From NCBI GenBank assembly GCA_000482145.1, contig AUXH01000079.1:1-46357 (forward strand): 46,357 nucleotides of DNA, given 5' to 3'. The notes below the pieces were generated by a model. That model saw only the letters and a list, made by a program, of their open reading frames with translations, was not told where the DNA came from and made no database searches. The first letter of the stretch is position 1; every line of letters starts with the position of its first letter. The translations under genes and the position numbers were made by a program. Of this stretch, positions 11,101-20,900 are shown in pieces. The DNA comes from Strigomonas culicis. Its lineage: Eukaryota > Euglenozoa > Kinetoplastea > Trypanosomatida > Trypanosomatidae.

Positions 11101-14100
11101 GCGTTGTTGGCGAAGTACGTGCAGGGCTGATTCGGGTTGGAGACGGTGTGCCGCATGTACTGGAAGGCGGTCAGAAAGTTGTAGAGGTGGCCGCGCATCT
11201 GCTTCCGCAGCGTGCGCCCGCGGAGCGGTCGGTTGTCGGCCCGCGGCGTCTTTTCCGTCGCCTTAGTGCCGTTGCCGCTGCTGCCTTTGGGGCTCTCCGC
11301 CTTCTCGGCCTCCGCGTTCTCCTTCTCCACCAGGAGGCACTCCGTCTCCGGATCGATGCTCGGGATGCTCTTGATGGCGTCCAGCATGACGTCGGTCACG
11401 GCCGCGGGGAGCTGCGAGCGCGCGAGAACCTCGTTCATGGTCACGGCGCCGCTCTGCGTCAGCAGCACAGCGATGGGGCTCAGCAGCGGGTAGTAATCGC
11501 GCGGGGCGTGCAGCACGCGGTGCAGCAGGTGCGCGAGCACGTGCGCGTTGGCGCCGTCGTGCGTGTTCACGCCGCCATGGCCGTCCACGCTGCTGAGCAT
11601 CAACCAGAAAATGGTCGTGCACGTGCGGCGGATGAACTCGCGGCCGCTGCTGCCGGCCCGGTAGAGGGAGAAGGTGCGCCCGCAGAGCAGGTTGCACAGC
11701 CAGTCGACCATGTGCTGCCGCATCTGCGTCCGCTTCTTGCGCGCGTAGTCGAGCGGCGGCATGTCCCGCAGGTCGCCGAGGTACTCCGACGTGTCCTCCG
11801 CGTGCCGCGAGAAGACGCACTTGTCGAGAAGCATGTCGTCCACGTCGAGGCTGTCGACCTGGTAACAGCGCTGCCCCTTCACCCCCCGCCGCTCGTCCGC
11901 CGTCTGCGTCGCGAACCAGAAGGGCCCGTCCTTCTCCATCTGGGTGAGCAGTTCGCGCCCGGCGGCCTCCATTTGCGTCAGCGCGACGGTGAAGAGTCCG
12001 CGGCTGATGGGGAAGCCCTCCAGTCGCGGCACCGTGTCGAACAGGAAGCACAGCAGCGGCGGCACCCACAGCCACATGCTCGTGGCGCCCCCGCCGCGCT
12101 GGCCGTTGATGGGCAGCCGCAGCAGGTTGTACGTGATGTGCACAATGGCGATGATGGCGCGGTGCTTGCGGTATACGTAGTCCGCGTTGCTGTCAAAGTC
12201 CTCCGCGTCGCACCCGGACGGCTTCCCATCGCCGCCCGCTTCCTCCTCGTTCACCGTCTCGGTGTTCTGCTTCCGGGGGAAGAAGAGCAGGCGCGAGATG
12301 AACTCCAAGTTCTTCACGATGGGCAGGATGGTGTCGTCGGAGCGGAGGGACGGGAAGGGCGTGCGGCTGCGCTTGGCGCTGCCGGAGTAGTCCATGACGA
12401 CGAGCCGCGCCGCGACCTCCTTCAGCGCGTCGAGGTTGAGGTCGTGCAGCAGCAGGTGCGGCACACGCACGGCCTCCGCCTCGCCGTCGGCGGTCCGCTC
12501 CCGCAGCCGGCGCGCGAGTGCGCTGGACACGCTGGTCAGCAGCTGCGCGCAGGGCCGCAGCAGGCTCTCCGCGTCCAGCTCCAGCGGGTTGAACTCGCTG
12601 TTGTTGCGCAGCGGCCAGATCTGGCGGTTTGTGTTCCCGCTATTGCGCCGGTCGCGCGCCGGCCGCGTCAGCAGCAGCTCGTTCAGCCGCTTGCGGAACG
12701 TGTACACCGGGTCCGCCGCCTGTGCGGCGCCGAGGAACATCGCGCTCTCCTTCGTGCCGCTGCTGCCGCTGCCGCCGCCGCCCGTGGTGGCGCGAGGCGG
12801 CGGGGCGGCGGCGATGGAGTGGGGGGCGCTGTTGATGTGGTCGGCGGCGCTGGTCAGACTGATGCGCTGGTCCTCCGGCGTGGCGGCCACGCCCGGCGGC
12901 GGCGCCGGCGTGGCCTCCGCCTGCTGCGCCGCCTGCGCCGTCCGCGCGTTGGCGATCGCCTCGAACACGGAAAGCGTGCGGCCGGTGCGGCCGACAGGCG
13001 AGCCCGCCTCCGCGAGCAGCGGCCCGTCCTCGTCGTAGTGCAGCTGGTTGAGCGACTCCTCCGACCGCGGGAAGCGCGCGAGAAAGCTGCTCGGCGATGC
13101 GGAGGTGTCGCGCACCGCCGGCAGCGAGGGCTCCGCGGCGAGCGTGCCCTCGCGGCGCTCCTGCCCCTGCGAGTCCTCCGAGATGTAGCGCACCTGCACG
13201 AAGAGCTCCGCGACGTCGCGGGAGAGCGCGGCGCGGAACTTCTCCAGCCGCGACGTGCCGGAGAGCGAGCGCGAGCTCGCGTAGGCGAGCATCTCGATGA
13301 TGGGGAGCATCATGGAGGCCTGCGCGGAGGTCACGCGCCGGTCCTCCGGCAGCTCGAGGAGCACCTTCTCCAGGAACTGCTTCATCCCCTCGATGAACTG
13401 CTCCAGCCCGGAGGTGACGAGGAGGGGCATGAAGGAGTTCAGCTGCCGGGCGTGGATGTGGACGGCGATCGCGGGCACGCAGAGAGCCGCGGACGGCGCG
13501 ACCGGCGGCACCGGCTCCGGCTCCTCGTCCGCCGTCGCCCTGCTCGCCGGCGACGGCGCCTCAAAGGACAAGTTGAAGAGCAGCAGCACCACGTCCACCA
13601 GCTTCGGCGCGAACTCGTTGATGTCGTTGATCACCTTGGAGAAGGCGTCGCGCAGCTGGCGCGCCATCCGCGACGACGCAAAGTCGCCGCTGTTGACGAG
13701 TCGGATGAGCAGAAAGGCTGTCTGCGCCACCGCGCGCACGTCGTTCGTCGTGAGCGGCGGCGGCGGCGCGTCCTCCTCCGCCTTCTCCTCCTCATCGCCG
13801 TCCCACCGCCGCGTGTCGCGCATGACATCCGCGTAACGCTTGTGCGTCTTCATCGTGTCGAGCAGCCCGTCCAGCAGCTTCGTGACCGCCGCGATGAAGC
13901 TCGGCGCGATGTCCGGCAGCGTCCGCAGCAGCGTGAAGAAGTCCGACGAGGCGTACTCCTGGATGGACCGCATGTACTCGGAGCTCGTGCACTGGAACAC
14001 GCTGTACATGACCGGCAGCCGCTGGTCGCGCTTGGCCAGGTTGCTGCGGAACAGGGGCGTGTTGTACGCGGCCGTCGCCGTGGCGGCCAGCTCCTCCGCC

Positions 14101-16814
14101 GTGCGGAGCGCGGGCGGCACATAGCTGATGTACGGCCGGCGCGCGTACTCGGAGAGCAGCGCCTGGATGTCCTCCTCCTCGGGCAGGACCCGCAGTGCGA
14201 GGACCATCTCCTGCATCCAGCGCGGGTTCACCAGGAAGGTCGCGTGCGTGATGTTATGCACCGTGAGCGCCTGGATGAGCGTGGACATGAAGCGCTTGGA
14301 CAGCACCATCTGCACCCCCAGCTCGTCCTCCGGGCCGCCGCACTCGAGCGGCACGAGCGGCGGCCGCGCGCGGTCGTAGGCGGCCGCGGCCCGCGTGGCC
14401 TCCTTGTACACCGCCGGGTCCATCGGGCGGTACAGGATGTCCATCACGCTCTGCAGAATGCCGCGCTCGAGGTAGGCAGGCACCATGTCGCCGATGCTGT
14501 GGTGGGCGCAGACGGCGAGGAAGGTGATGGCGGTCGTCGCGACGGTCGCGTAGCGCGTCTGCCGCATGAGCGCGTGCAGCAGCAGACAGAGCTCCGGCCC
14601 GTCGCCGTCCTCCGGCGGCGAGAGCAGCAGCGACACGGGGTGCACGTTCGGGTCCGCGTTCTCCACCGCGGAGTGCAGCAGCGCGAGGACGGAGAGGATG
14701 GCCATGTAGGCCTTCGTACTGAGCCGCGACACGGCGCTCAGCTCCACCACCTCGCGCGCGAGGGCGGCCTGCGTCTTCGCCTCGAGCGCGATCGGCGGCG
14801 CCGACGGCGCGGCCGGCCCGTGCGCCACCTCCTCACTGTCGTTCTCCGCGTCGCCGGCGCTGCTGCTGAGGGTGCGGTAGTCGCTGCTGTCGGCGTCCGC
14901 CTCGCGCGCGGGGGGCGCGTCCTCGCGGCGCTCGCGGAGGTCTTCCGCCGTGAGCGCGCGCGCGGGTGGCTCCGGCGGCGGCCCGTCTGCGGGCGGCGGC
15001 GGCGCCGCGGCCGCTTCCTCCGGCGGCGCCGCCCGCTTCACCGGCGGGAGCGGCGGGGTCGTCGGCGCATAGTAGCGCAGGCAGCTAACCGCCGCCCGGG
15101 CGAGGCCCGCCTGGAAGGCGGCCGTAGTCAGCTCCTTGCGCGAGGAGGCACCGAGCGTGCGGAGCACGAGGGAGGGGTAGTACTCGGGGTGCTTCTTGAG
15201 GAGCTCGATGAGCTGCACGATGGCGCACTGCGCGCCGCCGCCCATGTTCATGGACACCACCTGCGTGACGTGGCTGTCGACGAGGAGCGCGTACTGCCAG
15301 AAGTCCTCGTGGCAGCTGAAGTTCTCGCGTAGGAAGCGGCGGTTGGCCGGCACCGCGACGTGCACCACGTTCCAGACCGCGTTGACCTCCGGCGCGGCGA
15401 GCGTGGCGCGGACGTCGCGCGCCCCGCACGTGTGCCAGAAGTGGGACACATCCGCGATGGTGCCCACAAGCGCGGCGTAGCTCGTGCGCGTCTGCCGCCA
15501 GAGGGCGGCCGCCTCCGCGTCGGCGTGGCGCGCGAGGTAGGCCTCGATCTCCGCCTTGTCCTCCTCCGGTTCCTCCAGGATCTCGCGGAAGAGGTCTTCG
15601 CAGGCCCACACGCCGCTGAAGAAGTGCAGCGCCGGTGACGGGAGCAGCTCCTGCCGCGTGGCGGCGGGCAGGAGCGAGAAGCACAGCAGCCGGCAGCGCG
15701 CCCACCACAGCAGCTGCACCGGGTCGCGCTGCGCGGCGGCCATGGAGGAGAGGCACACGCGGCACACCTGCAGCAGGTCAATCGGCTCCTCGCTGTCCGC
15801 GCTCGGGCCCCCGCCGTTGTCGCGGCTCGCGGCCTCGAGCTCGCCCAGCGCGTCCGCCGGCAGGACCTCCGCGGGGCTGCCGGGAAGGTGGATGCGCAGC
15901 GGCTGACTCAGCGCGTCGGCCTCCTCCGCGTCGGCGGCGCTGTGGCTGAGGGCCGCGGCGCCGCCCCGCACGCGCGCGAGCAGGCGCTGCTTGTGCCGCC
16001 GGTGCAGGGCCCAGGTGCGCGCGACAATGTCCTTGAGCCCCGCGCCGCCGCCCCAGGACTGCGCGATGAGCCGCAGCACCGGCATGCCGCGGACGACCTT
16101 GAAGGGCAGATTGGCCTGAGTGCTGTTCAGCAGCAGCCCCAGGTACACGACGGAGGGGTCGCGGCACAGCATGAGCCGCGCGGTGCACGTGATGGGCGGT
16201 GTGAAGGCGGGCCGCACGACGCGGTACGGCGAGCTCAGTGCCGCGACGAGCGACAGCACGATGCGGATGTTCTCGTAGCCGCGCTGCACCTCCGCCGGGC
16301 TCAGGCGTGGGACGGCCGCCGCCGCGGCATCCGCGTTGTCGGCGCCGAGCAGCTCCTGGTTCAGCACCGCACGGGCGCAGGAGAACCACCACTTGGAGGA
16401 CCCGTCGCGCACCGCGTCCGCGAACTGCTTGAACGGGACGACGTCGACGAGCGCGAAGAAGGCGGGGTCGCGCAGCATGCACTGCAGCAGCTGCGGCACC
16501 TCCTCGACCGGCATCGTCGGGTCGTTCAGCGTGATGGCGTAGTAGCGCACCGGGGCCGAGTGCGTGACCGCCGGCAGGCCCACGCCGAAGTTCTCGCGCG
16601 GCGCCGCGGCCGCCGTCGGGCCGCGCTGGCCCAGCATGTTGCGGTTGCCAAAGATAAACGTGTCGTCACCGTTAATCATGATGTGTGTTGACCCGTGGTC
16701 TTGGTGGTCCGTGAGAAAGGGAAGCATACCATCGTCCGGCCCCAGGTGCGACGGGACGACGCGGTCCATCTGGAACAGCTGCATGACGTTCTCGATGCCT
16801 TCTAGGTGTTCCAT
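3123..16814 (-). CDS. Giant HECT-type E3 ubiquitin ligase, HUWE1/TOM1-like
   Basis: One uninterrupted frame of 4563 codons, close to human HUWE1 (about 4370 residues). The last ~380 residues form a HECT domain, which accepts ubiquitin as a thioester and passes it to substrates. The catalytic cysteine is C4530 in the context H-T-C-F-N-K-I-D-L-P. The C-terminus has the phenylalanine four residues from the end that HECT catalysis needs. Around residues 3270-3420 are L-P-centred motifs like the ubiquitin-binding motifs of HUWE1/TOM1, followed by an R-A-L-R-A-R-E-E segment matching the DUF4414 region. Long armadillo-like helical stretches fill the N-terminal half, as in the DUF908/DUF913 region. 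Residues ~2780-3075 carry several Asp/Glu runs. Two cysteine clusters, a CCCH finger (1898-1918) and a ZZ-like finger (3809-3834), are listed separately. The start is the only ATG next to the A/T-rich spacer. The HECT assignment is firm; substrate is unknown. Confidence 0.95.
5313..5390 (-). other. ZZ-like zinc-binding cysteine cluster in the HECT ligase
   Basis: Residues 3809-3834 contain three C-x2-C pairs: C3809/C3812, C3823/C3826 and C3831/C3834, with the aromatic and Asp spacing (Y-D-L-C-P-E-C) typical of ZZ-type fingers. The usual terminal histidine pair of a ZZ domain is not obvious just downstream, so it may be a shortened or degenerate form. ZZ fingers generally bind peptides or N-terminal degrons; a substrate-recognition role here is inference. 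Confidence 0.65.
7595..8450 (-). repeat. Region encoding acidic Glu/Asp runs in the HECT ligase
   Basis: Three clusters of consecutive Asp/Glu codons (around 7600-7650, 8060-8150 and 8340-8435) produce GAG/GAA/GAC-rich DNA with simple-repeat character. The encoded segment, residues ~2788-3073, is predicted to be disordered. HUWE1, TOM1 and plant UPL1/2 have an acidic region in the same relative place before the HECT domain, so this is a family trait. Confidence 0.8.
11061..11123 (-). other. CCCH-type zinc finger embedded in the HECT ligase
   Basis: Residues 1898-1918 have the spacing C-x9-C-x5-C-x3-H (C1898, C1908, C1914, H1918). The first cysteine is followed by T-Y-F, and W-N-G-H lies between the second and third, as in RNA-binding CCCH fingers. 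Only one finger is seen. RNA binding is inferred from the motif. Confidence 0.6.
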
Positions 16815-17240
16815 TTTTTTTTGTCTTTTTGTTTTTCTTTTTCCTTCAGGGATTTGTATTGTATCTAATTCAAGTGACGATAGCTAAAGTGTTAAATCAA
16901 TAACTATATATAGTGGTTTGTATGTATGATGGATGTGTATATATAAAAAGGGACTGGACGTGATGACGCAAAGCACGCCTATGCTTTTTTTTTTCTTCAG
17001 GCTGAATTCCTTCGTGAATGTGCTCGTGTATTTTGTTTTCTTCTCTGCGTACACGTAACGCACAAGAAAAAAAATACGAAACAAATGAAGAAGTAAAAAA
17101 ACGCAAAGAAAATGTCAAATGAAAAAGACAAAAACAAATGAATAATTATAACAAAATAAAACGAAGAAATAAGAACAAAGAACACAAAAAAAAAAGGAAT
17201 CAAAAATGATGAGCCTGTCACAGTACCTACAACTAAGTGT

Positions 17241-17259
17241 TTGTGTGTGTGTGTGTGTG
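17241..17259. repeat. (GT)n microsatellite
   Basis: About nine GT/TG dinucleotides in the spacer between EMC8/9 and the HECT ligase; A/C-rich on the coding strand. Confidence 0.8.
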
Positions 17260-17301
17260 CTAGACGTTTTATAAGCTGTTTTTCTCCTTCTCTCTCACTT
17301 T

Positions 17302-17361
17302 GTTTTTCTGTTTGGTTTAGAGTTGAAGTACTCTAAAAAACCAAACGTAAAAGAGAAAAAC
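17302..17361. repeat. Imperfect inverted repeat (possible RNA hairpin)
   Basis: Three blocks on the left (17302-17309, 17310-17318, 17319-17323) are each complementary, in the correct reverse order, to blocks on the right (17354-17361, 17338-17346, 17330-17334). They surround a six-base loop at 17324-17329. The right side carries small bulges. In the transcript it would lie in the 3'UTR of EMC8/9 or the 5' region of the HECT mRNA. Confidence 0.6.
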
Positions 17362-18012
17362 AACGAACGTACAAACACACAACTAGAATAAGAACAGCCA
17401 AAAGACAAGGAATGTATGCACTCCCTTCTTTGTTTATTTAACAAACAAACCACAACTATAATAGCCACAAAAGAGAAGAGAAAAATAAGAGTAGTTTAAA
17501 AGTAAAAAGCACTACCTTCTTCAAATAATAAAAATAATACACAAGTAAGGAGAAGACGATGTACATATAGATGGGGAGAGAAAGAGAGTGCATGAATACA
17601 CAGTCGCATGGTCACATTTGTGATGCAACCACCTTTAAGAATTACCGCAAAGCACACCAACCCTCAGTGGAGGTGCGTGAGAACATACACAACGTTTTCT
17701 TCTTCCTTTTTATTGTTCTTTTTATGTGCATTTCCTTTAGATTAATGAAAAGTTAACGAAACATATCGGAATAAAGACAACCGCCCATTAACACCAAACC
17801 CATTCACGCCTGTGGGGACAAAAAAAAAAGAAGAAGGTAAAAAAGAAAGAAAACATTGAATATCTTGACATACGCAGCGTCTTTTGCTTTCTTTTATTAT
17901 CCATTTCAAACACTTACCTCTGACTTTTCAATTCTCTTTTTTTTTTTAAAGCCTACTTGATCAATTTTCCCTTGTTGCACCCTGCTCGGTTCCTTTCGCG
18001 TCATATGCGGTT

Positions 18013-18024
18013 CCCCCCCCCCCC
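18013..18024. repeat. C12 homopolymer (G12 on the coding strand)
   Basis: Twelve consecutive C on the plus strand about 35 bases downstream of the EMC8/9 stop codon. The run is striking in an otherwise A/T-rich spacer. Its length may be uncertain because homopolymers are error-prone in sequencing. Confidence 0.8.
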
Positions 18025-18058
18025 ATACAGGAAAACCCAAGCCTGTACCGCTCGCAGC

Positions 18059-18748
18059 TTACTTGGTACCGGCGCGCTTCACAAGATCCTCCAGCGGCTG
18101 CTCTAGGTAGTTCACCTGCGGGTTCTCCAGGTGGTCCTCCAAGTCAACAAGGCGGTACGGTGCGAAGGCCTCGAGCGCCTCGCCGACGCTCATGACGGCG
18201 GCCTCCACCGATTGCGTCACCTCGGGCGACACCGTGTCGGAGTTCCACTGCCCGAAGGCGAGCTGCTGGTCGGCCGGCACCGCATCCGGGCGCGGCACGT
18301 CGCCGCCGGCGGGGAGGCTCTTGTGGAAGTAGGAGGTGATGGAGCAGCCGGTCGGCGGCGACGTCAGCGTCTCGTTGTCGACGAACCACACGAGCAGCTT
18401 GCTGCCGCCCGGCAGGCGGTGCGCGACCGCATCGAGCAGCGCGGCGTTGAGCGCGGACACCGCATGGTCACTGATGCGCTCGTTGGCGAGATAGACACCC
18501 AGGAGGTTGAGCCCGCGCGTCTTGCTGAGGGACTGCACGTGCGAGTAGGCGACCTCTAGCATGGGGTGCGGCGCCGTCATGGGCAGCGCGTGGAAGAGCG
18601 GGACCGCGTCCGCGACGTAGCAGCCGTTGCCGCCGCCTATGCGCTTGCCGATGAGCATGCCGAGCACCGGCTGCGTGGGGTACTTGTAGCAGTGCAGGAG
18701 GGCCTTTGTATAGGCCTCGGTGGAAGTGACTACGTTGTTGGTCGGCAT
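18059..18748 (-). CDS. ER membrane complex subunit 8/9 (EMC8/EMC9 family)
   Basis: 229 residues, near the ~208-210 of human EMC8 and EMC9. The family has an MPN-like fold without the metalloprotease zinc ligands and sits on the cytosolic face of the ER membrane protein complex, which inserts tail-anchored and multipass proteins. Diagnostic features are the opening segment with Y-x-K-A-L-L-H-x-x-K-Y-P, then V-L-G-M-L-I-G, a D-A-V-P-L-F-H block and the L-x-G-V-Y-x-A-N-E segment around residues 85-95. No zinc-binding JAMM motif (H-x-H...D) is visible, as expected for this non-catalytic family. An ATG 34 codons further upstream is in frame, but the extension is encoded by the purine-rich 5' region and does not match the family, so the ATG at 18748 was chosen. 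Confidence 0.88.
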   Translation of the reverse strand: MPTNNVVTSTEAYTKALLHCYKYPTQPVLGMLIGKRIGGGNGCYVADAVPLFHALPMTAPHPMLEVAYSHVQSLSKTRGLNLLGVYLANERISDHAVSALNAALLDAVAHRLPGGSKLLVWFVDNETLTSPPTGCSITSYFHKSLPAGGDVPRPDAVPADQQLAFGQWNSDTVSPEVTQSVEAAVMSVGEALEAFAPYRLVDLEDHLENPQVNYLEQPLEDLVKRAGTK

Positions 18749-19112
18749 CGTGTGCGAAGCTGTTTTTTTATTATTGCTTTCCTTATGCTTGAAAAGAGGA
18801 GAGGAGACGAAGAGAGTAATAGAGTATAGTAAAACAGTAAAATGAGCCATAAGGAGCTTTTTGTAATTGTATTTACCTTTTTTTTTAAATGTTGATCTGT
18901 GTATCTATATATATGTGTGTGTTGTGTGTATGTGTACATGAATGTAAAGGAGTAGCGCACACCATGGATGCGCATGTGTCAGCACGCGTGCCTCGTATGT
19001 ACATGGTATCAGAAAGAATGGCATCAACGTGTGGACACCGCTACAAAGCAACAGCAAGAGCAACAGCACCCGTCCGCCCAGGCAACCCATCCTTATCCAC
19101 ACCGTGCGCCGC
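18749..19112. other. Intergenic spacer between LRR protein and EMC8/9
   Basis: About 360 bases. A purine-rich stretch at 18783-18816 is a candidate polypyrimidine tract for EMC8/9, about 40 bases from its ATG. A GT-rich, poorly conserved repeat lies at about 18898-18940. No gene seen. Confidence 0.65.
18783..18816 (-). promoter_or_regulatory. Polypyrimidine tract upstream of EMC8/9
   Basis: Pyrimidine-rich on the coding strand, ending about 35-40 bases upstream of the chosen EMC8/9 ATG. If it is the trans-splicing tract, the upstream in-frame ATG would not be in the mature mRNA, which supports the shorter protein. Confidence 0.45.
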
Positions 19113-20900
19113 TCACTTGCTTCGGAAGGTCCCGGTCATGGCGGCAGCCGTGTTTGTCTTTGTCATGCACAGCGTCTTCGCCTTACTGAGCAGCGTCGTG
19201 TCACCAGTCGCGAACATGTTGTGGGCGCCGGCGATGGTGAAGTCCTGCGGGGTGAGTTTCACGAAGTCCACCATCTTGAGCTCCACCCGGCGGTTCGGGT
19301 GGCACATGAGCATGCTCAGCAGCCGTGGCCAGTACTGCTCGCGCTCCTCCGCGATGGGGTTGCCGTGGAGTGTCAGCATCGTGAGGTACGGCAGGCCGCT
19401 GAGGTGGGCCTCCACCTCCGCCCAGTCCGCGATGCGGTTGCCGTGGAGCTGCAGCTTCTGCAGCGGCAGCGCGGCCAGGTCCGGCGGGAGCGTGCGGATC
19501 TCGTTGTCGCTCAGGTCGAGCGCCTGGATCGTCAGGTAGGCGTTCGCGATGAGGCGGTGCAGCACCGGCACGAGGTGTTCGATGTGCTCGCCGACGTGGC
19601 AGCTCGCGATGCGCACGGAGGTCGCGTCGTACTGCGTCGCCGGCTTGGCGGCCGCAACCACGTCCGCAAACGGTGTGTCCTTCTTGCCCTTGCCGTCGTG
19701 CGGGCCGACGCGCATGAAGGCGAAGCGGTCCTTCTCACCCGTCTCGAACTCGTAGGCCTCCTCCTCGCCCTTCTTGTTCTTCGCCTTGATCATGGTGCGG
19801 CTCACCTCGGTCAGGCTTGGCGCGTTGGGATCGTTCGCCTGGTTGAGGAAGACGCCCTGGGCGAAGCGCGAGTCCTCCTCGGGCCGCACCGGCCGCGGCT
19901 GGTGCTGCCGGCCGCTCACCGGCGCCATCTGCAGCAGGTCCAGCGGGTCCTGCACCCGTTTGAAGGAGAAGTCCAGCAGCGGCCAGGTGTAGCTCACCGC
20001 GTCGATGCGCGTCTGGGCGATGCCGTCGTAGAACTCCACCACGTTGTGCCGGATCTTCTCTAGGCGCTGCGGCGGCGCGAGCGCGCGCAGGCTGGGCGGC
20101 AGCTGCGCCAACATCTCCCCCAGCGGCACCAGCCGCCGGTGGATCGTCACGATGAGCCCGTCCTCGAAGAAGCACTCGTCGCGGAAGAGCAGGCTCTCGC
20201 GGCCGAAGGTGACGGTGAGGCAGCTCAGCCGCTGGTTGCGGTCCGTGTGCTGCCGGCCCAGCATCGCGTAGCGCTCCGCCTCCGTCGTCGGCGCGGCCGG
20301 CGGCGGCAGCACCTCGTCGTCCTGTAGGACGCGCTTCCGCGGCTCGAGGTGCGCCTTGGTGTCCGCGATGTACTTGCCCTGCGCGAGCCAGTTCAGGATG
20401 ATGCACAGGCGCTCCGTCACGAGCAGCGGCCCCTCCGCGAGAGAGACCCGCTCGCCGTACGGCGCCGGCGGCTCCTTGCCCTGGCCCTCCATGTAGTACC
20501 GCACGCCGCGCAAGTCGCGAGCGGCGGTGGAGGGGGCCGCCGCCGGGGCCGGGGCCGGCGCCTTCGCCGTCTTCGCCTTGGGCTTCGTGGCGGCGGGCGC
20601 GGGAGGGGCCGCGGCGTCGGGCGCCGGCGTCATGCCCCCCTCGTAGTGGCGCTGCTGCTCCGCGAGCCGCTCGTCGAGCGCCTGGAGCTGCGCCTTCTTC
20701 TGCTTCTCCGGCGCGATGGAGGCGCGCTCGAGCCGGATCGCGTCCGATATGGCGCTGACCGTGCGGCCGGTGTCGGGGTACGGAAAGTGGGACACGAGCA
20801 GCACTTGCGGGTGTAGGATGGTGGAGTAATTGGCAACGTCCTGCGACAGGATGGCGGCACTGATGATGGCACTGCCCTTCTCTAACTGTTCATACTCCAT
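19113..20900 (-). CDS. LRRC51-like leucine-rich repeat protein, probably flagellar
   Basis: 595 residues. The C-terminal third (about residues 455-560) has leucine-rich repeats of the type L-D-L-S-x-N-x-I, L-x-L-H-G-N-x-I and L-T-L-H-G-N-P-I. The last is followed by an acidic E-E-R-E-x-Y stretch and a domain-capping segment. This order, plus an upstream D-F-S-F motif near residue 310, resembles vertebrate LRRC51, a small (~190 residue) protein of ciliated cells. Here it is preceded by a long N-terminal part containing an Ala/Pro/Lys-rich linker (~105-145) and a predicted helical, charged region, none of which I recognise. The start is the first true ATG; the open frame a few codons further up begins with TTG. 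LRR and LRRC51-like assignments are from motif reading; the flagellar role is an inference from the family. Confidence 0.7.
   Translation of the reverse strand: MEYEQLEKGSAIISAAILSQDVANYSTILHPQVLLVSHFPYPDTGRTVSAISDAIRLERASIAPEKQKKAQLQALDERLAEQQRHYEGGMTPAPDAAAPPAPAATKPKAKTAKAPAPAPAAAPSTAARDLRGVRYYMEGQGKEPPAPYGERVSLAEGPLLVTERLCIILNWLAQGKYIADTKAHLEPRKRVLQDDEVLPPPAAPTTEAERYAMLGRQHTDRNQRLSCLTVTFGRESLLFRDECFFEDGLIVTIHRRLVPLGEMLAQLPPSLRALAPPQRLEKIRHNVVEFYDGIAQTRIDAVSYTWPLLDFSFKRVQDPLDLLQMAPVSGRQHQPRPVRPEEDSRFAQGVFLNQANDPNAPSLTEVSRTMIKAKNKKGEEEAYEFETGEKDRFAFMRVGPHDGKGKKDTPFADVVAAAKPATQYDATSVRIASCHVGEHIEHLVPVLHRLIANAYLTIQALDLSDNEIRTLPPDLAALPLQKLQLHGNRIADWAEVEAHLSGLPYLTMLTLHGNPIAEEREQYWPRLLSMLMCHPNRRVELKMVDFVKLTPQDFTIAGAHNMFATGDTTLLSKAKTLCMTKTNTAAAMTGTFRSK

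Larger units (their letters stand above)
16815..18058. other. Long intergenic spacer between EMC8/9 and HECT ligase
   Basis: About 1.24 kb of strongly A/T-rich sequence. It contains a T-rich stretch directly before the HECT-ligase ATG, several purine (coding-strand pyrimidine) runs at about 17080-17200 and 17460-17500, a GT microsatellite near 17241-17259, an imperfect inverted repeat at 17302-17361 and a C12 run at 18013-18024. Short open frames here are low-complexity and are not believed to be genes. No tRNA-like or rRNA-like element was recognised. Confidence 0.7.

Noticed and set aside
10119..15332. A 1737-codon open frame on the plus strand
   Set aside because: It lies wholly antisense to the HECT ligase. 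GC-rich codons with G/C at third positions leave few stops in one antisense frame; the product is Arg/Val/Leu/His-rich and has no domain.
18749..18850. 34-codon N-terminal extension of EMC8/9 from an upstream ATG
   Set aside because: The extension overlaps the candidate polypyrimidine tract and has no similarity to the family, whose usual start matches the ATG at 18748.
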